Source: Roseobacter sp.
GTDB taxonomy: Bacteria; Pseudomonadota; Alphaproteobacteria; Rhodobacterales; Rhodobacteraceae
DNA: 64,000 bases
Reading direction: 5' to 3'
Assembly (NCBI GenBank): GCA_024636475.1
Contig: JAGXHA010000007.1
Span: 1-64,000 of the forward strand
This document shows positions 37,012 through 47,478 of this stretch, piece by piece. A program made the translations under genes and the position numbers. Each line of letters opens with the position of its first letter. Positions within the stretch are counted from its first letter, which is position 1. The notes beneath the pieces are model-generated. The model was not told where the DNA came from. It ran no database searches and was given only the letters and a program-made list of their open reading frames with translations.

Positions 37012-38382
37012 TTAAACGAGGCGGCCCCAAAGGTCGTATTCGCCCGCTTCCTCGACCTCGACGGTGACAATATCGCCTACCGACAGCCCCTCGAAGCCCT
37101 CGTCGATGAACAGATTCCCGTCAATTTCAGGCGCGTCGGCCTTGGTGCGGCAGGTCGCAGCGTCTTCGTCGATCTCGTCGATAATCACGTCCATCGTGCG
37201 GCCAACCTTGGCTTCCAGCTTGGCCTTTGAGATCGCCTGCGCTTTCTCCATGAAGCGGTTCCAGCGATCCTGTTTGACCTCATCGGCCACATGATCCGGC
37301 AGTGCGTTTGACCGCGCGCCAGCGACATTCTCGTACTGAAAACAACCGACACGGTCCAGTTGCGCCTCGTCCAGCCAATCCAGCAGGGTCTGGAATTCAG
37401 CCTCGGTTTCCCCCGGATAGCCCACGATAAAGGTCGAGCGCAGAGTGATGTCAGGGCAGGTGTCACGCCAGGCGGCGATCTCGTCCAGCGTTTTGGCTGC
37501 AGCGGCAGGGCGTGCCATGCGTTTGAGGACATCGGGGTGCGCGTGCTGAAACGGGATGTCAAGATAAGGCAGCACAAGGCCGTCCGCCATCAGTGGGATC
37601 AGGTTGCGCACATGGGGGTAGGGATAGACGTAGTGCAGGCGGACCCACGCGCCAAGCGACCCCAGATCGCGGGCCAGATCGGTGATATGGGCGCGGTGGC
37701 CACGGTCTTCGGTATGTTTGATGTCAACGCCATAGGCCGAGGTATCTTGCGAGATTACCAACAGCTCTTTCACGCCACTTTGTACCAGTTTTTCTGCCTC
37801 GCGCATCACCGCATGGGCTGGGCGCGATTGTAGGCGGCCGCGCATGTCGGGAATGATGCAGAACTTGCATTTGTGGTTACAGCCTTCGGAGATTTTCAGA
37901 TAGCTGTAGTGGCGCGGCGTCAGTGAAACTTGTTGTGCGGGCAGCAGATCAATGAAGGGATCCGGCGACGGCGGGACGGCGGCATGCACGGCGTCCAAAA
38001 CCTGTTCATATTGGTGCGGTCCGGTGACGGCCAGAATGCGCGGATGGTGTTCGCGGATATAGTCGGGTTCGGCGCCCAAACAGCCCGTCACGATCACGCG
38101 GCCGTTTTCCTTGAGCGCCTCGCCAATCGCATCAAGGCTTTCGGCCTTGGCGGAATCGAGGAAACCGCAGGTGTTGACGATTACCGCATCGGCCCCGGCA
38201 TAGTCGGGCGAGACGCCATAGCCCTCGGCGCGCAGGCGCGTCAGAATCCGTTCGGAATCCACCAGTGCTTTGGGACAGCCAAGCGAGACCATGCCGATTG
38301 TCGGCTGGCCGGGGCGGGACGGGTTGCTGATTTTCGCTTTGGGGGCAAGATCAGGGCGTAGATTGGGTGGGTTTGTGCTCAT
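37012..38382 (-). CDS. rimO: Ribosomal protein S12 methylthiotransferase
   Basis: A 456-residue radical-SAM enzyme that methylthiolates Asp88 of ribosomal protein S12. It has the N-terminal UPF0004 domain with [23 protein letters not shown] and VTGCLGAEP (the three Cys of the auxiliary cluster), the radical-[11 protein letters not shown] motif (C-x3-C-x2-C, about residue 175) and a C-terminal TRAM domain. It is RimO rather than MiaB because of the S-LGCPK-x-x-VDSE pattern. It is divergent from the AsmA gene. Confidence 0.95.
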   Translation of the reverse strand: MSTNPPNLRPDLAPKAKISNPSRPGQPTIGMVSLGCPKALVDSERILTRLRAEGYGVSPDYAGADAVIVNTCGFLDSAKAESLDAIGEALKENGRVIVTGCLGAEPDYIREHHPRILAVTGPHQYEQVLDAVHAAVPPSPDPFIDLLPAQQVSLTPRHYSYLKISEGCNHKCKFCIIPDMRGRLQSRPAHAVMREAEKLVQSGVKELLVISQDTSAYGVDIKHTEDRGHRAHITDLARDLGSLGAWVRLHYVYPYPHVRNLIPLMADGLVLPYLDIPFQHAHPDVLKRMARPAAAAKTLDEIAAWRDTCPDITLRSTFIVGYPGETEAEFQTLLDWLDEAQLDRVGCFQYENVAGARSNALPDHVADEVKQDRWNRFMEKAQAISKAKLEAKVGRTMDVIIDEIDEDAATCRTKADAPEIDGNLFIDEGFEGLSVGDIVTVEVEEAGEYDLWGRLV

Positions 38383-38446
38383 GAAATGCGCTATAAGCTA
38401 TGCAAAGGGTCTGGGAAAGGCCCTGCATCAGACTAGGAGACGGGCA

Positions 38447-40393
38447 ATGAAATGGATTATCAGGCTGATTGGTGTGATCTTGTTGATCGCTGTCGTCGCG
38501 GTTGGGTCGCTGTTTTTGCTGCCCAAGGATCGCATTGCAAAGGTTGCGGCTGATCAGTTGCGTCATCTGACGGGGCGTGACGTCAGTATCACCGGGGATG
38601 TGGGCATCACCTTCTGGCCGATCCTTGGGATCAGCGCCAGCGAACTCGAGGTCGGAAATGCCGCGTGGGCGAAAGACGGTGCGATGCTGTCTGCGGCGAA
38701 TGCGGCCATTGGCGTAGATGCCATGGCGCTGATCCGGGGCGAGATCAAGATCACCAATATCGAAGCGCAAAGTCCGACGATCCGGTTGGAACAACGCAAG
38801 GATGGCCGCGCCAGTTGGCAGTTTAGCGATGGTGGAAGCGATGCCCAGATCAGCACCGAAACAGCGCCCACACCTGCAAATGCTCCCCGGCCACTTACGA
38901 TCCAGCGTCTGGACATCACAGACGCCACGCTGATCTATGACGCTGAGGGTGCCGATCTTGTGCGCTATGAAGGGGTCGATTTGTCCCTTGATTGGCCTGA
39001 ACGCACTGGCGATGCCGTGATCAACGCCGCTATTCGTCCGGCGGGCGAACGGGTAACCGTAAAAGCCACGATTGACCGCTTTGACCAGTTCTTGAACGGG
39101 GAAGTCCGGCCCGTAAGTGCGCGTCTTGATACTAAAGGAGGCGGTTTTACCCTTGCAGGGCGTGCAGCGCTAAGCGGTGCGGTTGCCGGCGATCTGACGC
39201 TGAAAATGCCTGATACAGCGCGGTTTCTTGCCGCGCTTGGAGCCGGAAACGTCCAGCTGCCACAAGGGTTGGGACGCAGTGCAGACGTGACGGTGCAAAT
39301 GACACTCACGCCTGACCGCAGGCTGGCACTGCGTGACATGACGGCCGATCTGGGCGGCAATGTTTTGCGCGGGGCCGCGGATATCACGCTGAACGGAACG
39401 CCAGACATCAATGCGCAACTGTCCGCAGGCGCACTGGATTTGACCGGGTTTGCAGGCAGCGAAGGGGGGAATGCGGGCGCGACGACTGGCAGCACAGCCG
39501 CATCTGCCTCCTCTGGTTGGTCAAAATCTGCGATTGATGCATCAGGGCTTGCTGGATTTAACGGCGAGATTTCGGTGCGGGCGGATAGTATTGAGCTTGG
39601 AACTTTGAGCCTGGGTGCGACGCGGATTTTGTTGCGCAACGATAAATCGCGCATGGTCGCAGAATTGCGCGAGATTAACGCATATAACGGCTTGGTCAGC
39701 GGAGAATTTGTGGTGAACAACCGCAACGGCCTGTCGGTCGGCGGCAAGCTGGCAGCCCGAGGGATCGAGATGCAGCCTTTGTTGATGCAGGCGGCGGGCC
39801 TGTCGCGGTTCAAGGGCATGGGCGATGCCGAGCTTTCCTTTTTGGGCAGCGGTGCGTCGCTTGACGCGATCATGCGGTCCCTCAGGGGGAATGGCGCCGT
39901 CAACGTCGGGCGCGGTAGCATCGATGGAATCGATTTGGACGCGTTGATGGGGAATTTCGATGTTCAGGGCGGGACGACGGTGTTTGATTCCCTCGGAGCC
40001 ACTTTTGCAATCGACAGCGGGGTTTTACGCAACAGTGACCTGCTGATGATGCTGCCTAATTTCACGGCAACAGGCGTGGGGCAGGTGGGGCTTGGCGCAC
40101 AAACGATCGATTATACCGTCACCCCCAAAGCACTTCGCGTCAATGGAGACCGTGGTTTGGCAATACCTGTGCGTATTGTTGGCCCATGGGCAGCGCCCCA
40201 GATCAAACCGGATTTGCAAGCAGCGATTGATTTGAATTTCGCATCAGAGAAAGCGAAAGCGCAGCAAAAGCTGGAAGATGCGTTGCAGCAAAAACTGGGC
40301 GTTGTGCGTGAAGAGGGTCAATCGGTCGAGGATGCGGTCAAAGACCGGGTCGAGGACGAGCTGAAACGCAAGCTTTTCAAGATGTTCGACTAG
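38447..40393 (+). CDS. AsmA family protein
   Basis: A 648-residue protein with an N-terminal membrane anchor ([20 protein letters not shown]) and a long periplasmic beta-rich body. The AsmA N-domain pattern [20 protein letters not shown] follows the anchor, and the C-terminal AsmA_2 part has [20 protein letters not shown]. AsmA-like proteins form bridges for phospholipid transport between membranes. It ends with a charged coiled-coil tail ([18 protein letters not shown]). The start is the ATG at 38447 with AGGAG. It is followed by the palindromes at 40404-40447. Confidence 0.88.
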   Translation: MKWIIRLIGVILLIAVVAVGSLFLLPKDRIAKVAADQLRHLTGRDVSITGDVGITFWPILGISASELEVGNAAWAKDGAMLSAANAAIGVDAMALIRGEIKITNIEAQSPTIRLEQRKDGRASWQFSDGGSDAQISTETAPTPANAPRPLTIQRLDITDATLIYDAEGADLVRYEGVDLSLDWPERTGDAVINAAIRPAGERVTVKATIDRFDQFLNGEVRPVSARLDTKGGGFTLAGRAALSGAVAGDLTLKMPDTARFLAALGAGNVQLPQGLGRSADVTVQMTLTPDRRLALRDMTADLGGNVLRGAADITLNGTPDINAQLSAGALDLTGFAGSEGGNAGATTGSTAASASSGWSKSAIDASGLAGFNGEISVRADSIELGTLSLGATRILLRNDKSRMVAELREINAYNGLVSGEFVVNNRNGLSVGGKLAARGIEMQPLLMQAAGLSRFKGMGDAELSFLGSGASLDAIMRSLRGNGAVNVGRGSIDGIDLDALMGNFDVQGGTTVFDSLGATFAIDSGVLRNSDLLMMLPNFTATGVGQVGLGAQTIDYTVTPKALRVNGDRGLAIPVRIVGPWAAPQIKPDLQAAIDLNFASEKAKAQQKLEDALQQKLGVVREEGQSVEDAVKDRVEDELKRKLFKMFD

Positions 40394-40403
40394 CGGCAAC
40401 GGC

Positions 40404-40447
40404 CGGAATTTTCAAAAATTCCGAACCGGAAAATTCGAATTTTCCGG
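40404..40447. repeat. Two adjacent palindromes between asmA and trpB
   Basis: CGGAATTTT (40404-40412) pairs with AAAATTCCG (40415-40423) over a two-base gap. Right after comes a perfect 22-base palindrome at 40426-40447 with CCGGAAAATT and AATTTTCCGG arms. The arms of the two elements are related. They could form a bidirectional terminator, or alternative hairpins ahead of trpB. The next 106 bases to trpB hold no gene. Confidence 0.6.
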
Positions 40448-40553
40448 TACTCCCCCGCTTTGGTTGCTCTGCCGTGGCAAATCGTCTGTGCGTCCTTGTC
40501 TTTACCTGTCCGAGCTGTGGCGCTATGGCTATGCCAAGCGCAAGGAGCATCTT

Positions 40554-41780
40554 ATGGCCAATGATCTTTTCAACTCTTTCATGACGGGACCGGACGAAAA
40601 CGGACGGTTTGGCGATTTCGGCGGACGGTTCGTATCCGAAACCCTGATGCCGTTGATCCTGGAGCTGGAAGAGCAATACGAGAGAGCGAAGACGGATGAC
40701 AGTTTCTGGGCCGAAATGGACTTCCTGTGGAAGCACTACGTCGGTCGCCCCAGCCCCCTTTATTTTGCCGAACGGCTGACCGATCATTTGGGCGGTGCCA
40801 AGGTCTATATGAAGCGCGACGAGCTGAACCACACAGGCGCGCACAAGATCAACAACGTGCTCGGGCAGATCATTCTGGCCCGCCGTATGGGCAAGAAACG
40901 CATCATCGCTGAAACTGGAGCGGGCCAGCACGGGGTGGCAACAGCGACTGTTTGCGCCAAGTTCGGTCTGCAATGCGTTGTCTACATGGGGGCCCATGAT
41001 GTCGAACGCCAAGCACCCAATGTCTTCCGGATGCGTCTGCTTGGGGCTGAAGTCATTCCTGTCACCTCAGGTCGTGGCACGCTGAAGGATGCGATGAATG
41101 ATGCGTTGCGCGACTGGGTCACCAATGTCCGCGATACCTTCTATTGCATCGGCACGGTCGCAGGACCGCACCCGTACCCCGCCATGGTCCGCGATTTTCA
41201 AGCCATCATCGGCAAGGAAGTGCGCGAACAGATGGTGGAGGCCGAGGGCCGCTTCCCCGATACGCTTATTGCTGCCATCGGTGGTGGATCAAACGCGATG
41301 GGCCTGTTCTATCCGTTCCTTGACGACAAACAGGTCGGCATCATCGGCGTCGAAGCTGGCGGCAAGGGCGTGAACGACAAGATGGAGCATTGCGCCTCGC
41401 TTACCGGCGGTCGTCCGGGCGTGCTGCATGGCAACCGCACCTATCTGTTGCAGGACGATGATGGGCAGATCCTTGAAGGATTCTCGATCTCGGCTGGTCT
41501 GGATTACCCCGGCATCGGACCTGAACATTCATGGCTCCATGACATTGGCCGCGCGCAATATGTGTCGATCACCGATGTCGAAGCGCTTGAGGCGTTCCAG
41601 CTCAGCTGCAAACTGGAGGGGATCATTCCTGCGCTCGAGCCCTCTCACGCGCTGGCGCATGTCATGAAGATCGCGCCCGATTTGCCCAAGGATCACATCA
41701 TCTGCATGAACATGTGTGGGCGGGGCGACAAGGATATTTTTACCGTCGCCAAGGCTCTTGGCTTTGACATGAAGGTCTAA
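40554..41780 (+). CDS. trpB: Tryptophan synthase beta chain
   Basis: A 408-residue PLP enzyme that joins indole and serine to tryptophan. The N-terminus is [19 protein letters not shown], the PLP lysine lies in [22 protein letters not shown] follows, and [10 protein letters not shown] binds the phosphate. The start is the ATG at 40554, with AAGGAG eight bases upstream. The alpha subunit gene (trpA) is 5.7 kb away on the opposite strand, so the two are not in one operon here. A hairpin follows the stop. Confidence 0.97.
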   Translation: MANDLFNSFMTGPDENGRFGDFGGRFVSETLMPLILELEEQYERAKTDDSFWAEMDFLWKHYVGRPSPLYFAERLTDHLGGAKVYMKRDELNHTGAHKINNVLGQIILARRMGKKRIIAETGAGQHGVATATVCAKFGLQCVVYMGAHDVERQAPNVFRMRLLGAEVIPVTSGRGTLKDAMNDALRDWVTNVRDTFYCIGTVAGPHPYPAMVRDFQAIIGKEVREQMVEAEGRFPDTLIAAIGGGSNAMGLFYPFLDDKQVGIIGVEAGGKGVNDKMEHCASLTGGRPGVLHGNRTYLLQDDDGQILEGFSISAGLDYPGIGPEHSWLHDIGRAQYVSITDVEALEAFQLSCKLEGIIPALEPSHALAHVMKIAPDLPKDHIICMNMCGRGDKDIFTVAKALGFDMKV

Positions 41781-41801
41781 GCGAGCGATCAGATTGAAAA
41801 T

Positions 41802-41828
41802 CCGGGGCTGCCCATGAGGCCGCCCCGG
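41802..41828 (+). terminator. Hairpin after trpB
   Basis: CCGGGGC (41802-41808) pairs with GCCCCGG (41822-41828), 22 bases after the trpB stop. No long T run follows. It lies between convergent genes (trpB and the DUF2237 gene). Confidence 0.55.
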
Positions 41829-41844
41829 TCCTCAAACTTTCTGT

Positions 41845-42231
41845 TCAGTCCTTTTTGCCTGTCTCAAATGCATGGGCCTGTAATATTTTCAACGGCACGA
41901 TGTCCAAAGCGCGCTTGTGCGTCGCTTCCAGATGCACCTTGGGGCCGCAACCTTCTTCGGCTGCTTGCAAGAATCGTCCGGCGCAGAGACACCACGGATC
42001 ACCGGGATTCAATCCGACAAACCCGAACTCAGGACGCGGGGTGCTCAGGTCGTTGCCGACATACTTTGAAAATGCCAGAAACTCTGCCGTCATAATGGCG
42101 CAGACCGTATGACTTCCCTGATCGGCATTGCAGGTGTTGCACATGCCGTCGCGGAAAAAGCCGGTGACAGGGTCGGTCCCGCAAATAACGAGGGCGCTGC
42201 CCAGAATGTTGATGCTGTCGTCTGGTTCCAT
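41845..42231 (-). CDS. DUF2237 family protein
   Basis: A 128-residue cytosolic protein with FRDGMCNTCNADQGSHTVCA, then MTAEFLAFSKYVGNDLSTP and LNPGDPWCLCAGRF, the signature of DUF2237 (PF09996). Several conserved Cys residues suggest metal binding, but the function is unknown. Its ATG overlaps the stop of the upstream serine hydrolase by one base. Confidence 0.88.
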   Translation of the reverse strand: MEPDDSINILGSALVICGTDPVTGFFRDGMCNTCNADQGSHTVCAIMTAEFLAFSKYVGNDLSTPRPEFGFVGLNPGDPWCLCAGRFLQAAEEGCGPKVHLEATHKRALDIVPLKILQAHAFETGKKD

Positions 42232-43403
42232 CAGTTTTCTCCTAATACTGTCCGGATAAGACGGAAGGTTTCAATGTTTTGTTCCGAAACGCCGGCGTCG
42301 CGGAAGCTGCGATCCGCGCTATTGGTGGCGATTACAACGCCAGCCGCGCGGTCGATGTAGATGTATTGACCATAAACACCGCGGGCCATGAATTCGCCCG
42401 CGTTGCCACCTTGGGGGATCCACCACTGATAGCCATAGCCAATCGCGCCCGGTGCTGTTGGCGCGGATGGGACTGTCGACGCGGCAACCCAGTCCGCAGG
42501 GACGATTTGTTTGCCGTTATAGAACCCGTCTTGCAGGAACATCTGACCCATTCTCGCGTAGTCGCGCGTGGTCAGATTAAGCCCGCCCAGAACAAACGCC
42601 ACGCCTGATCCGTCAGTCAGGTAATAGGGGTCGTATTCCAACCCCATGGGGGCCACGATCTTTTCGCTTAGAAGGTCAGGGATGCTGCGCCCCGTTGCGC
42701 CACGTATCACCATGCTGATCACATGGGTGTCAATCGACACATATTGCCACTGGGTTCCCGGTTCGGCGAATGTCTCTTTGAGGGATGCGGTGAATTCGTC
42801 CAGTTCTCCCCCCAAAGCGATGACGCGGCCCATGCGGTTGATGTCAGAGCCCTTGTCGAGGTAGTCCTCGTCAAAGGTCACGCCGCTGGCCATGTTCAGC
42901 ACGTTGCGGATGGTGGCCCCTTCGTAGGCCGTGCCGACAAGGCTAGGTGCATATTGGGTCACCTGATCGTCAAGGGACGCGATCTGACCTTCGTCCAATA
43001 AGATACCCAGCAAGGCAGACAGATAGCTTTTCGCGACCGACCAGCTGACCCTGCGGTCTTCTGGATCTGTGCCCTTGAAGTAGTTTTCGTAAACGATCTG
43101 GCCGTCCTTCAGGATCACCAGCGCGGTTACATCGCGCGTGGCGATCCAGTCATCAACCTTCGAAGGCAGGGTAAATTCGGGGCCATAAGTCAATTCTGCG
43201 GTCGGCCCGTTGCCACGCGGTACAGGTGTGGACAGGAACGCCTGGTCCATATTGCTGAAGTTGAAAACAATCTTATCTTCCGAGAAAAGAGAATTGACGG
43301 CCAACAGGCGGCTAATTTCATCCCGTTTCCAAAAACCTACGACGATTGCCGCCAGCACCAGCGCAAACAAGACGCGGCCAAGCCATTTTCCGAATACCCG
43401 CAT
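42231..43403 (-). CDS. Membrane-anchored serine hydrolase, beta-lactamase/DD-peptidase fold
   Basis: A 390-residue protein with an N-terminal membrane helix (about residues 8-28) and a class-C beta-lactamase-like domain. The nucleophile motif S-x2-K is in VSWSVAKSYLSALLG and the second motif Y-x-S is in WQYVSIDTH. The family includes esterases and peptidases as well as lactamases, so antibiotic resistance should not be assumed. The start is the ATG at 43403 with GGGGA upstream. Confidence 0.85.
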   Translation of the reverse strand: MRVFGKWLGRVLFALVLAAIVVGFWKRDEISRLLAVNSLFSEDKIVFNFSNMDQAFLSTPVPRGNGPTAELTYGPEFTLPSKVDDWIATRDVTALVILKDGQIVYENYFKGTDPEDRRVSWSVAKSYLSALLGILLDEGQIASLDDQVTQYAPSLVGTAYEGATIRNVLNMASGVTFDEDYLDKGSDINRMGRVIALGGELDEFTASLKETFAEPGTQWQYVSIDTHVISMVIRGATGRSIPDLLSEKIVAPMGLEYDPYYLTDGSGVAFVLGGLNLTTRDYARMGQMFLQDGFYNGKQIVPADWVAASTVPSAPTAPGAIGYGYQWWIPQGGNAGEFMARGVYGQYIYIDRAAGVVIATNSADRSFRDAGVSEQNIETFRLIRTVLGEN

Positions 43404-43480
43404 GATCAAATCCCCAACGTTTGGGGCATCCAATCACAGCGACCATCGGCTTGCCAGCCCAAGATCGCATCAGTCTTTGT

Positions 43481-44515
43481 TCAGCCTTTGTATTGCCAGT
43501 CGATCCAGCGGCCATGGAAATCAGCACGCCCAAGATTCAGCGTAAGATCACCCGGCCAAAGGCGCAAAGTCAGGGCGGCTCCGTTTTTGCCTTCGCCGTC
43601 GTTCTCCATCGACAGCCATGCAAGCGGACGGTTTGCGGTTGCGCGTTTGCCAGCGGCTTCGATCAGGGCTTTGCCCCGCGCTTGGGCCGCTTTGGAAAAA
43701 TACTGCCAAGCTACAGTATTTTGCACCAGATGCAGGCAACCTTGGGGCGACTCTGGCAGGTGCTTTGCCAGCCAGTCAATCGCATCGCCCTGCTGGACCT
43801 TTGCGTCCATCACCGACGCGGCGGACCGTGTCAGGTTCAAACGGTGGGGGTGGTCGGCCCAAATATTGGCCATCAGCCGCATCAGATGATCGGGGCGCGT
43901 GGGGTCAAGCGGGTTCAAATCGACACCGCGCCGCTTTTCAATGCGCGGCTGGACCGATGGCGGCAAGGCACCTGACCAGTCGGGGGATAGCAAGATCGTG
44001 GACATATTGGGGCCAAAGCGATGCCCTTCAATCTCAAGCGCAAAGTGATCCCACATCAGATTCAGACCACCGCTTGCGCCCAGTTCCGACAGATGGATCG
44101 GCATGTTGAAATGCTGCACGGCGACGCGCGCTCCGGCGATTAGCGCGGCTGACCTTCTAACTTCATTCGTTTGGGGCGCGCTGTCTGTCCAGTCCAGCAG
44201 AAAAGTCTCGTGGGTCCGGAGCGCATCGAGCACCGCAGCACTCAGATCTGCGTCAGATGCTTTATGCGGGGGGTATACTGCCACGAGCTGCAGAGACTTA
44301 CGTTTCAGCACGAGGGCATGAAGCCCGCCTGCAATTCTGAGCGGCAGGGAAGCGCCAATTGGCCCGATGTCATCTTCAACCTTGGCAAACTTTCGGCCAA
44401 GTGCGCTGTCTTCTGGCCAATCGCGGGCCAGGACAAGCATCAGTTGCTCCATGAAGGGAGACTCCAAAGCAACGCAATGGTTCGCCTGATCTAGAAATGC
44501 CTGTTTCAATGTCAT
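43481..44515 (-). CDS. DUF2332 family protein
   Basis: A 344-residue protein whose ELGASGGLNLMWDHFALE (about residue 145) is the marker of the DUF2332 family, which is probably methyltransferase-like: the Gly-rich loop resembles a SAM-binding turn. Further family segments are QNTVAWQYFSKAAQ and AWLSMEND near the end. The substrate is unknown. Its start overlaps the pth stop by four bases (ATGA), suggesting coupling with the translation gene. Confidence 0.85.
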   Translation of the reverse strand: MTLKQAFLDQANHCVALESPFMEQLMLVLARDWPEDSALGRKFAKVEDDIGPIGASLPLRIAGGLHALVLKRKSLQLVAVYPPHKASDADLSAAVLDALRTHETFLLDWTDSAPQTNEVRRSAALIAGARVAVQHFNMPIHLSELGASGGLNLMWDHFALEIEGHRFGPNMSTILLSPDWSGALPPSVQPRIEKRRGVDLNPLDPTRPDHLMRLMANIWADHPHRLNLTRSAASVMDAKVQQGDAIDWLAKHLPESPQGCLHLVQNTVAWQYFSKAAQARGKALIEAAGKRATANRPLAWLSMENDGEGKNGAALTLRLWPGDLTLNLGRADFHGRWIDWQYKG

Positions 44516-45240
44516 TTGAAGCGATCCATCAGTTTTTGGAGGGTTGAACGGTCGTCCTGTTGAGCGGTGGTGTCGGGCTTGGCATCAGGGGGCGGCACCG
44601 GGCCGGTGTCATGCTTGATCGGGTCCGCGGGCACTTTCTGTGCTGGCTTCTTCGTGCCTGTTCCAGACCGCGGTGGGGCGACCCGCATGGCGACGGCGTT
44701 CATAAATTTCGAATTGTCGCCCCGCACCAGATCGGCAGCGCCATCACTGATCCCGCGCAAGACGTCATCCAGCCAATTTTCGTCGGCTTTCGGAAAGTCG
44801 CGTAAAACATAACCCGGCACGGCGTCCTTGTGGCCGGGATGGCCCACGCCAAGGCGCACGCGGTCATAGTCCGGGCCGATATGCGCATGGATCGACCGAA
44901 GGCCGTTGTGGCCTGCGTGGCCGCCACCTGTCTTGCATTTCACCTTGGCTGGGGCGAGGTCGATTTCGTCATGCAACACGATCACATCCGACGGCTCAAG
45001 CTTGTGGAACCGCATGGCCGCCTGCACAGACTGGCCTGAAAGGTTCATGAAAGTCTCGGGCTTCAGCAGAACGGCGCGGTCAGACCCAAAACGGCCTTCG
45101 GTGGTCAGGCCCTGATGCTTGGATTTCCACGGGGCAAAGCCATGATCGGCGGCAATCATATCCAGTGCCATAAAGCCGATATTGTGGCGGTTGCGGGCGT
45201 ATTTCGCACCCGGATTACCAAGTCCTACGATCAGTTTCAT
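44512..45240 (-). CDS. pth: Peptidyl-tRNA hydrolase
   Basis: A 242-residue enzyme that frees tRNA from stalled peptidyl-tRNA. It opens MKLIVGLGNPGAKYARNRHN with the catalytic His and Asn in place, then FMNLSGQSVQAAM, the catalytic Asp in VLHDEIDLAPAKV, and GGHAGHNGLRSI. The last about 50 residues are a Pro/Lys-rich tail beyond the usual 190-residue core, typical of alphaproteobacteria. The start is the ATG at 45240. It lies downstream of rplY in the common rplY-pth order. Confidence 0.95.
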   Translation of the reverse strand: MKLIVGLGNPGAKYARNRHNIGFMALDMIAADHGFAPWKSKHQGLTTEGRFGSDRAVLLKPETFMNLSGQSVQAAMRFHKLEPSDVIVLHDEIDLAPAKVKCKTGGGHAGHNGLRSIHAHIGPDYDRVRLGVGHPGHKDAVPGYVLRDFPKADENWLDDVLRGISDGAADLVRGDNSKFMNAVAMRVAPPRSGTGTKKPAQKVPADPIKHDTGPVPPPDAKPDTTAQQDDRSTLQKLMDRFK

Positions 45241-45294
45241 CCACAATCCCCCTTCTGTTTGCGCAGCCTAGCAAAGGCCTGTGCCAAACGAAAT

Positions 45295-45319
45295 ACGGGG
45301 CCGCCAAGGGCGACCCCGT
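45295..45319 (-). terminator. Hairpin after rplY
   Basis: On the minus strand an 11-pair stem (45309-45319 with 45295-45305, one T-G pair) closes on a CTT loop and is followed by ATTTCGTTT. It lies between rplY and pth, so pth may have reduced read-through or its own promoter. Confidence 0.6.
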
Positions 45320-45355
45320 TCTATCATCTGATAGCAATGATTGAACGATGCAATG

Positions 45356-46009
45356 TTATGCGTCGTCTTTTGCCATTTCCGACGCTGGAACTTCGTCCGC
45401 TGCCACTTCTTCTTCGTCGTCATCTGCCTGGCTTGCAAGACCGGAAGGTGCCGATACCTGTGCAATCACGAAATCACGGTCAATCACGGGCTTCGACCCG
45501 TCGGGCAGAACCACGTTGGCGATTGTTGCGCTGTCGCCGATTTCCAGATCGGAGATATCAACAGTGATGTGATCAGGGATATCACCCGCTGTAACGACCA
45601 ATTCGACCTCGGGACGTACCAATGTCAGAACGCCACCTTTTTTCAGGCCGGGGCAAACTTCTTCGCCTGCGACTTCAACCGAGATAAAGAGGTTGATTTT
45701 GGTGGTGCGCTTGAGGCGCATGAAGTCGACGTGCGTTGGCAAGTCTTTGACAACGTGACGCTGCACGTCGCGGCAGATCACACGAACGTCGTCGTGACCT
45801 TCGACCTTCATGTTGAACAATGTGGCCTTGAAACGGCCTCCGCGCAGCTTTGTCAGCAGCTTGTTGAAATCAAGGTTGATCGGCAGTGGATCGACGTCGC
45901 CGCCAAATACAATACCCGGTACCATTCCGTCGCGACGTGCCTGACGAGCGGCGCCCTTGCCTGTCCCCGTCCGTACGAAAGCTTCAAGATCAGGAATCTC
46001 TCCAGCCAT
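45356..46009 (-). CDS. rplY: 50S ribosomal protein L25, CTC form
   Basis: A 217-residue protein: an L25 domain that binds 5S rRNA ([20 protein letters not shown] onward), then a TL5/CTC C-terminal domain, ending in an acidic tail ([20 protein letters not shown]). This long CTC form is usual in alphaproteobacteria. The start is the ATG at 46009 ([11 protein letters not shown]); a longer frame to 46039 lacks family support. It precedes pth. Confidence 0.93.
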   Translation of the reverse strand: MAGEIPDLEAFVRTGTGKGAARQARRDGMVPGIVFGGDVDPLPINLDFNKLLTKLRGGRFKATLFNMKVEGHDDVRVICRDVQRHVVKDLPTHVDFMRLKRTTKINLFISVEVAGEEVCPGLKKGGVLTLVRPEVELVVTAGDIPDHITVDISDLEIGDSATIANVVLPDGSKPVIDRDFVIAQVSAPSGLASQADDDEEEVAADEVPASEMAKDDA

Positions 46010-46233
46010 GTTATTCTCCAATATGTTTAGGGCGGACATCCTCCAAGGCTGTATGTCCGCGTGAAGACGCGCATATAGACCGGTTTGACCGCTGTGAAAA
46101 GGCTAAATTGACGCATTTCAGCGCGCTTTGCCTTTGGGATGGCTTGCTAGCGGCTGTCAGATGTCACGCACGCCTTTTTCAGAACCGGAGTCACAAAATC
46201 TGAAGCGCGGCCCTGGTGGCCCGCGCCGCTGCG

Positions 46234-47400
46234 TCAATCCTGCCAGTCGCCCTCAAAATTCTTCGGGATCAACAAGTTATGTTTGCCAAGGTCTTTGATG
46301 GATGTTTCACCACATAGCGCCATGGTCAGGTCCAGTTCCTTGTGGATCACCTCCAGCGCTTTAGTGACGCCTTTTTGCCCCATGGCTCCGAGCCCGTAAA
46401 TGAAAGCCCGACCGATGTAGGTGCCAGAGGCGCCCATGGCCATCGCTTTCAGAACATCTTGGCCAGACCGGATGCCGCTATCAAGGTGCACCTCTATTTG
46501 ATCGCCAACGGCTTCAAGAATAGAGGGCAGGGCGCGGATCGAACTGATCGCCCCATCCAGTTGGCGGCCGCCATGGTTGCTGACGATGATCGCATCCGCG
46601 CCAACCTTAAGCGCCATCTTGGCATCCTCGGCGTCCAGAATACCCTTGAGGATCACCTTGCCGCCCCATTGGTCTTTCAGCTTGGCTATCTTGTCCCAAT
46701 CAAGGCTGGGATCGAATTGCTCGGCTGTCCATGCACCAAGATTGGCAGTGTCGTTGACGCCCTTAACATGACCCACAATGTTGCCAAAGGTGCGGCGTTT
46801 CGCACCCAGCATCTCAATCCCCCAAGACCACTTTGTTGCAAGGTTTGCGATGGTCTTTGCCGTCAGTTTGGGCGGAGCGGAAAGGCCGTTCTTCAAATCC
46901 TTATGACGCTGGCCCAGAATCTGCAGATCAAGCGTGATCACAAGCGCAGAGCATTTCGCATCCTTGGCGCGCTGGATCAGACGGGCGACATAATCCTCAT
47001 CGCGCATGGTATAAAGCTGGAACCAGAACGGCTTGGTGGTCGCCTCGGCCACATCCTCGATTGAGTTGATAGACATGGTCGACAGGGTAAACGGCACGCC
47101 AAACGCTTCGGCGGCGCGCGCAGCTTTGATTTCGCCATCGGCATGTTGCATGCCTGTCATACCGACTGGGGCAAGGGCCACGGGTATGGCCACGTCCTCG
47201 CCGATCATTTGCGTTTTGGTGCTGCGCCCGGTCATATCGACGGCGACACGCTGGCGGAGCCGGATCTGGTCGAAATCCGATGTGTTCTCGCGGAATGTCT
47301 GTTCTGTCCAACTGCCCGATTCGGCGTAATCGTAAAACATGCGTGGAACGCGGCGTTCATGCAGGCGCTTGAGGTCTTCAATCGTCGTGATCACGGCCAT
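46234..47400 (-). CDS. lldD: FMN-dependent alpha-hydroxy-acid (L-lactate) dehydrogenase
   Basis: A 388-residue FMN enzyme oxidising L-lactate or a related 2-hydroxy acid at the membrane and feeding the quinone pool. Key segments are MFYDYAESGSWTEQTFREN, LAPVGMTGMQHADGE, WFQLYTMRDEDYV, the catalytic His in SNHGGRQLDGA and the FMN phosphate site GIRSGQDVLKAMAMGASGTY. The length matches LldD. Glycolate oxidase (single-chain) and mandelate dehydrogenase share the fold, so the exact substrate is inferred. No lldR or permease is adjacent. Confidence 0.85.
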   Translation of the reverse strand: MAVITTIEDLKRLHERRVPRMFYDYAESGSWTEQTFRENTSDFDQIRLRQRVAVDMTGRSTKTQMIGEDVAIPVALAPVGMTGMQHADGEIKAARAAEAFGVPFTLSTMSINSIEDVAEATTKPFWFQLYTMRDEDYVARLIQRAKDAKCSALVITLDLQILGQRHKDLKNGLSAPPKLTAKTIANLATKWSWGIEMLGAKRRTFGNIVGHVKGVNDTANLGAWTAEQFDPSLDWDKIAKLKDQWGGKVILKGILDAEDAKMALKVGADAIIVSNHGGRQLDGAISSIRALPSILEAVGDQIEVHLDSGIRSGQDVLKAMAMGASGTYIGRAFIYGLGAMGQKGVTKALEVIHKELDLTMALCGETSIKDLGKHNLLIPKNFEGDWQD

Positions 47401-47478
47401 CAGAAATCTTCCTAAATATTGGTCATATTACCTAACCAATATACCGGATTGAAATCAATCGCTTTGCGCTGCGTCAAA

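Noticed and set aside
38965..39921. A 318-codon minus-strand frame inside the AsmA gene
   Set aside because: Low-complexity Ser/Pro/Ala composition typical of a shadow frame; AsmA on the other strand is convincing.
42231..43403. Calling the serine hydrolase an antibiotic-resistance beta-lactamase
   Set aside because: The S-x2-K and Y-x-S motifs define the fold only; the protein is membrane-anchored and lacks a resistance context.
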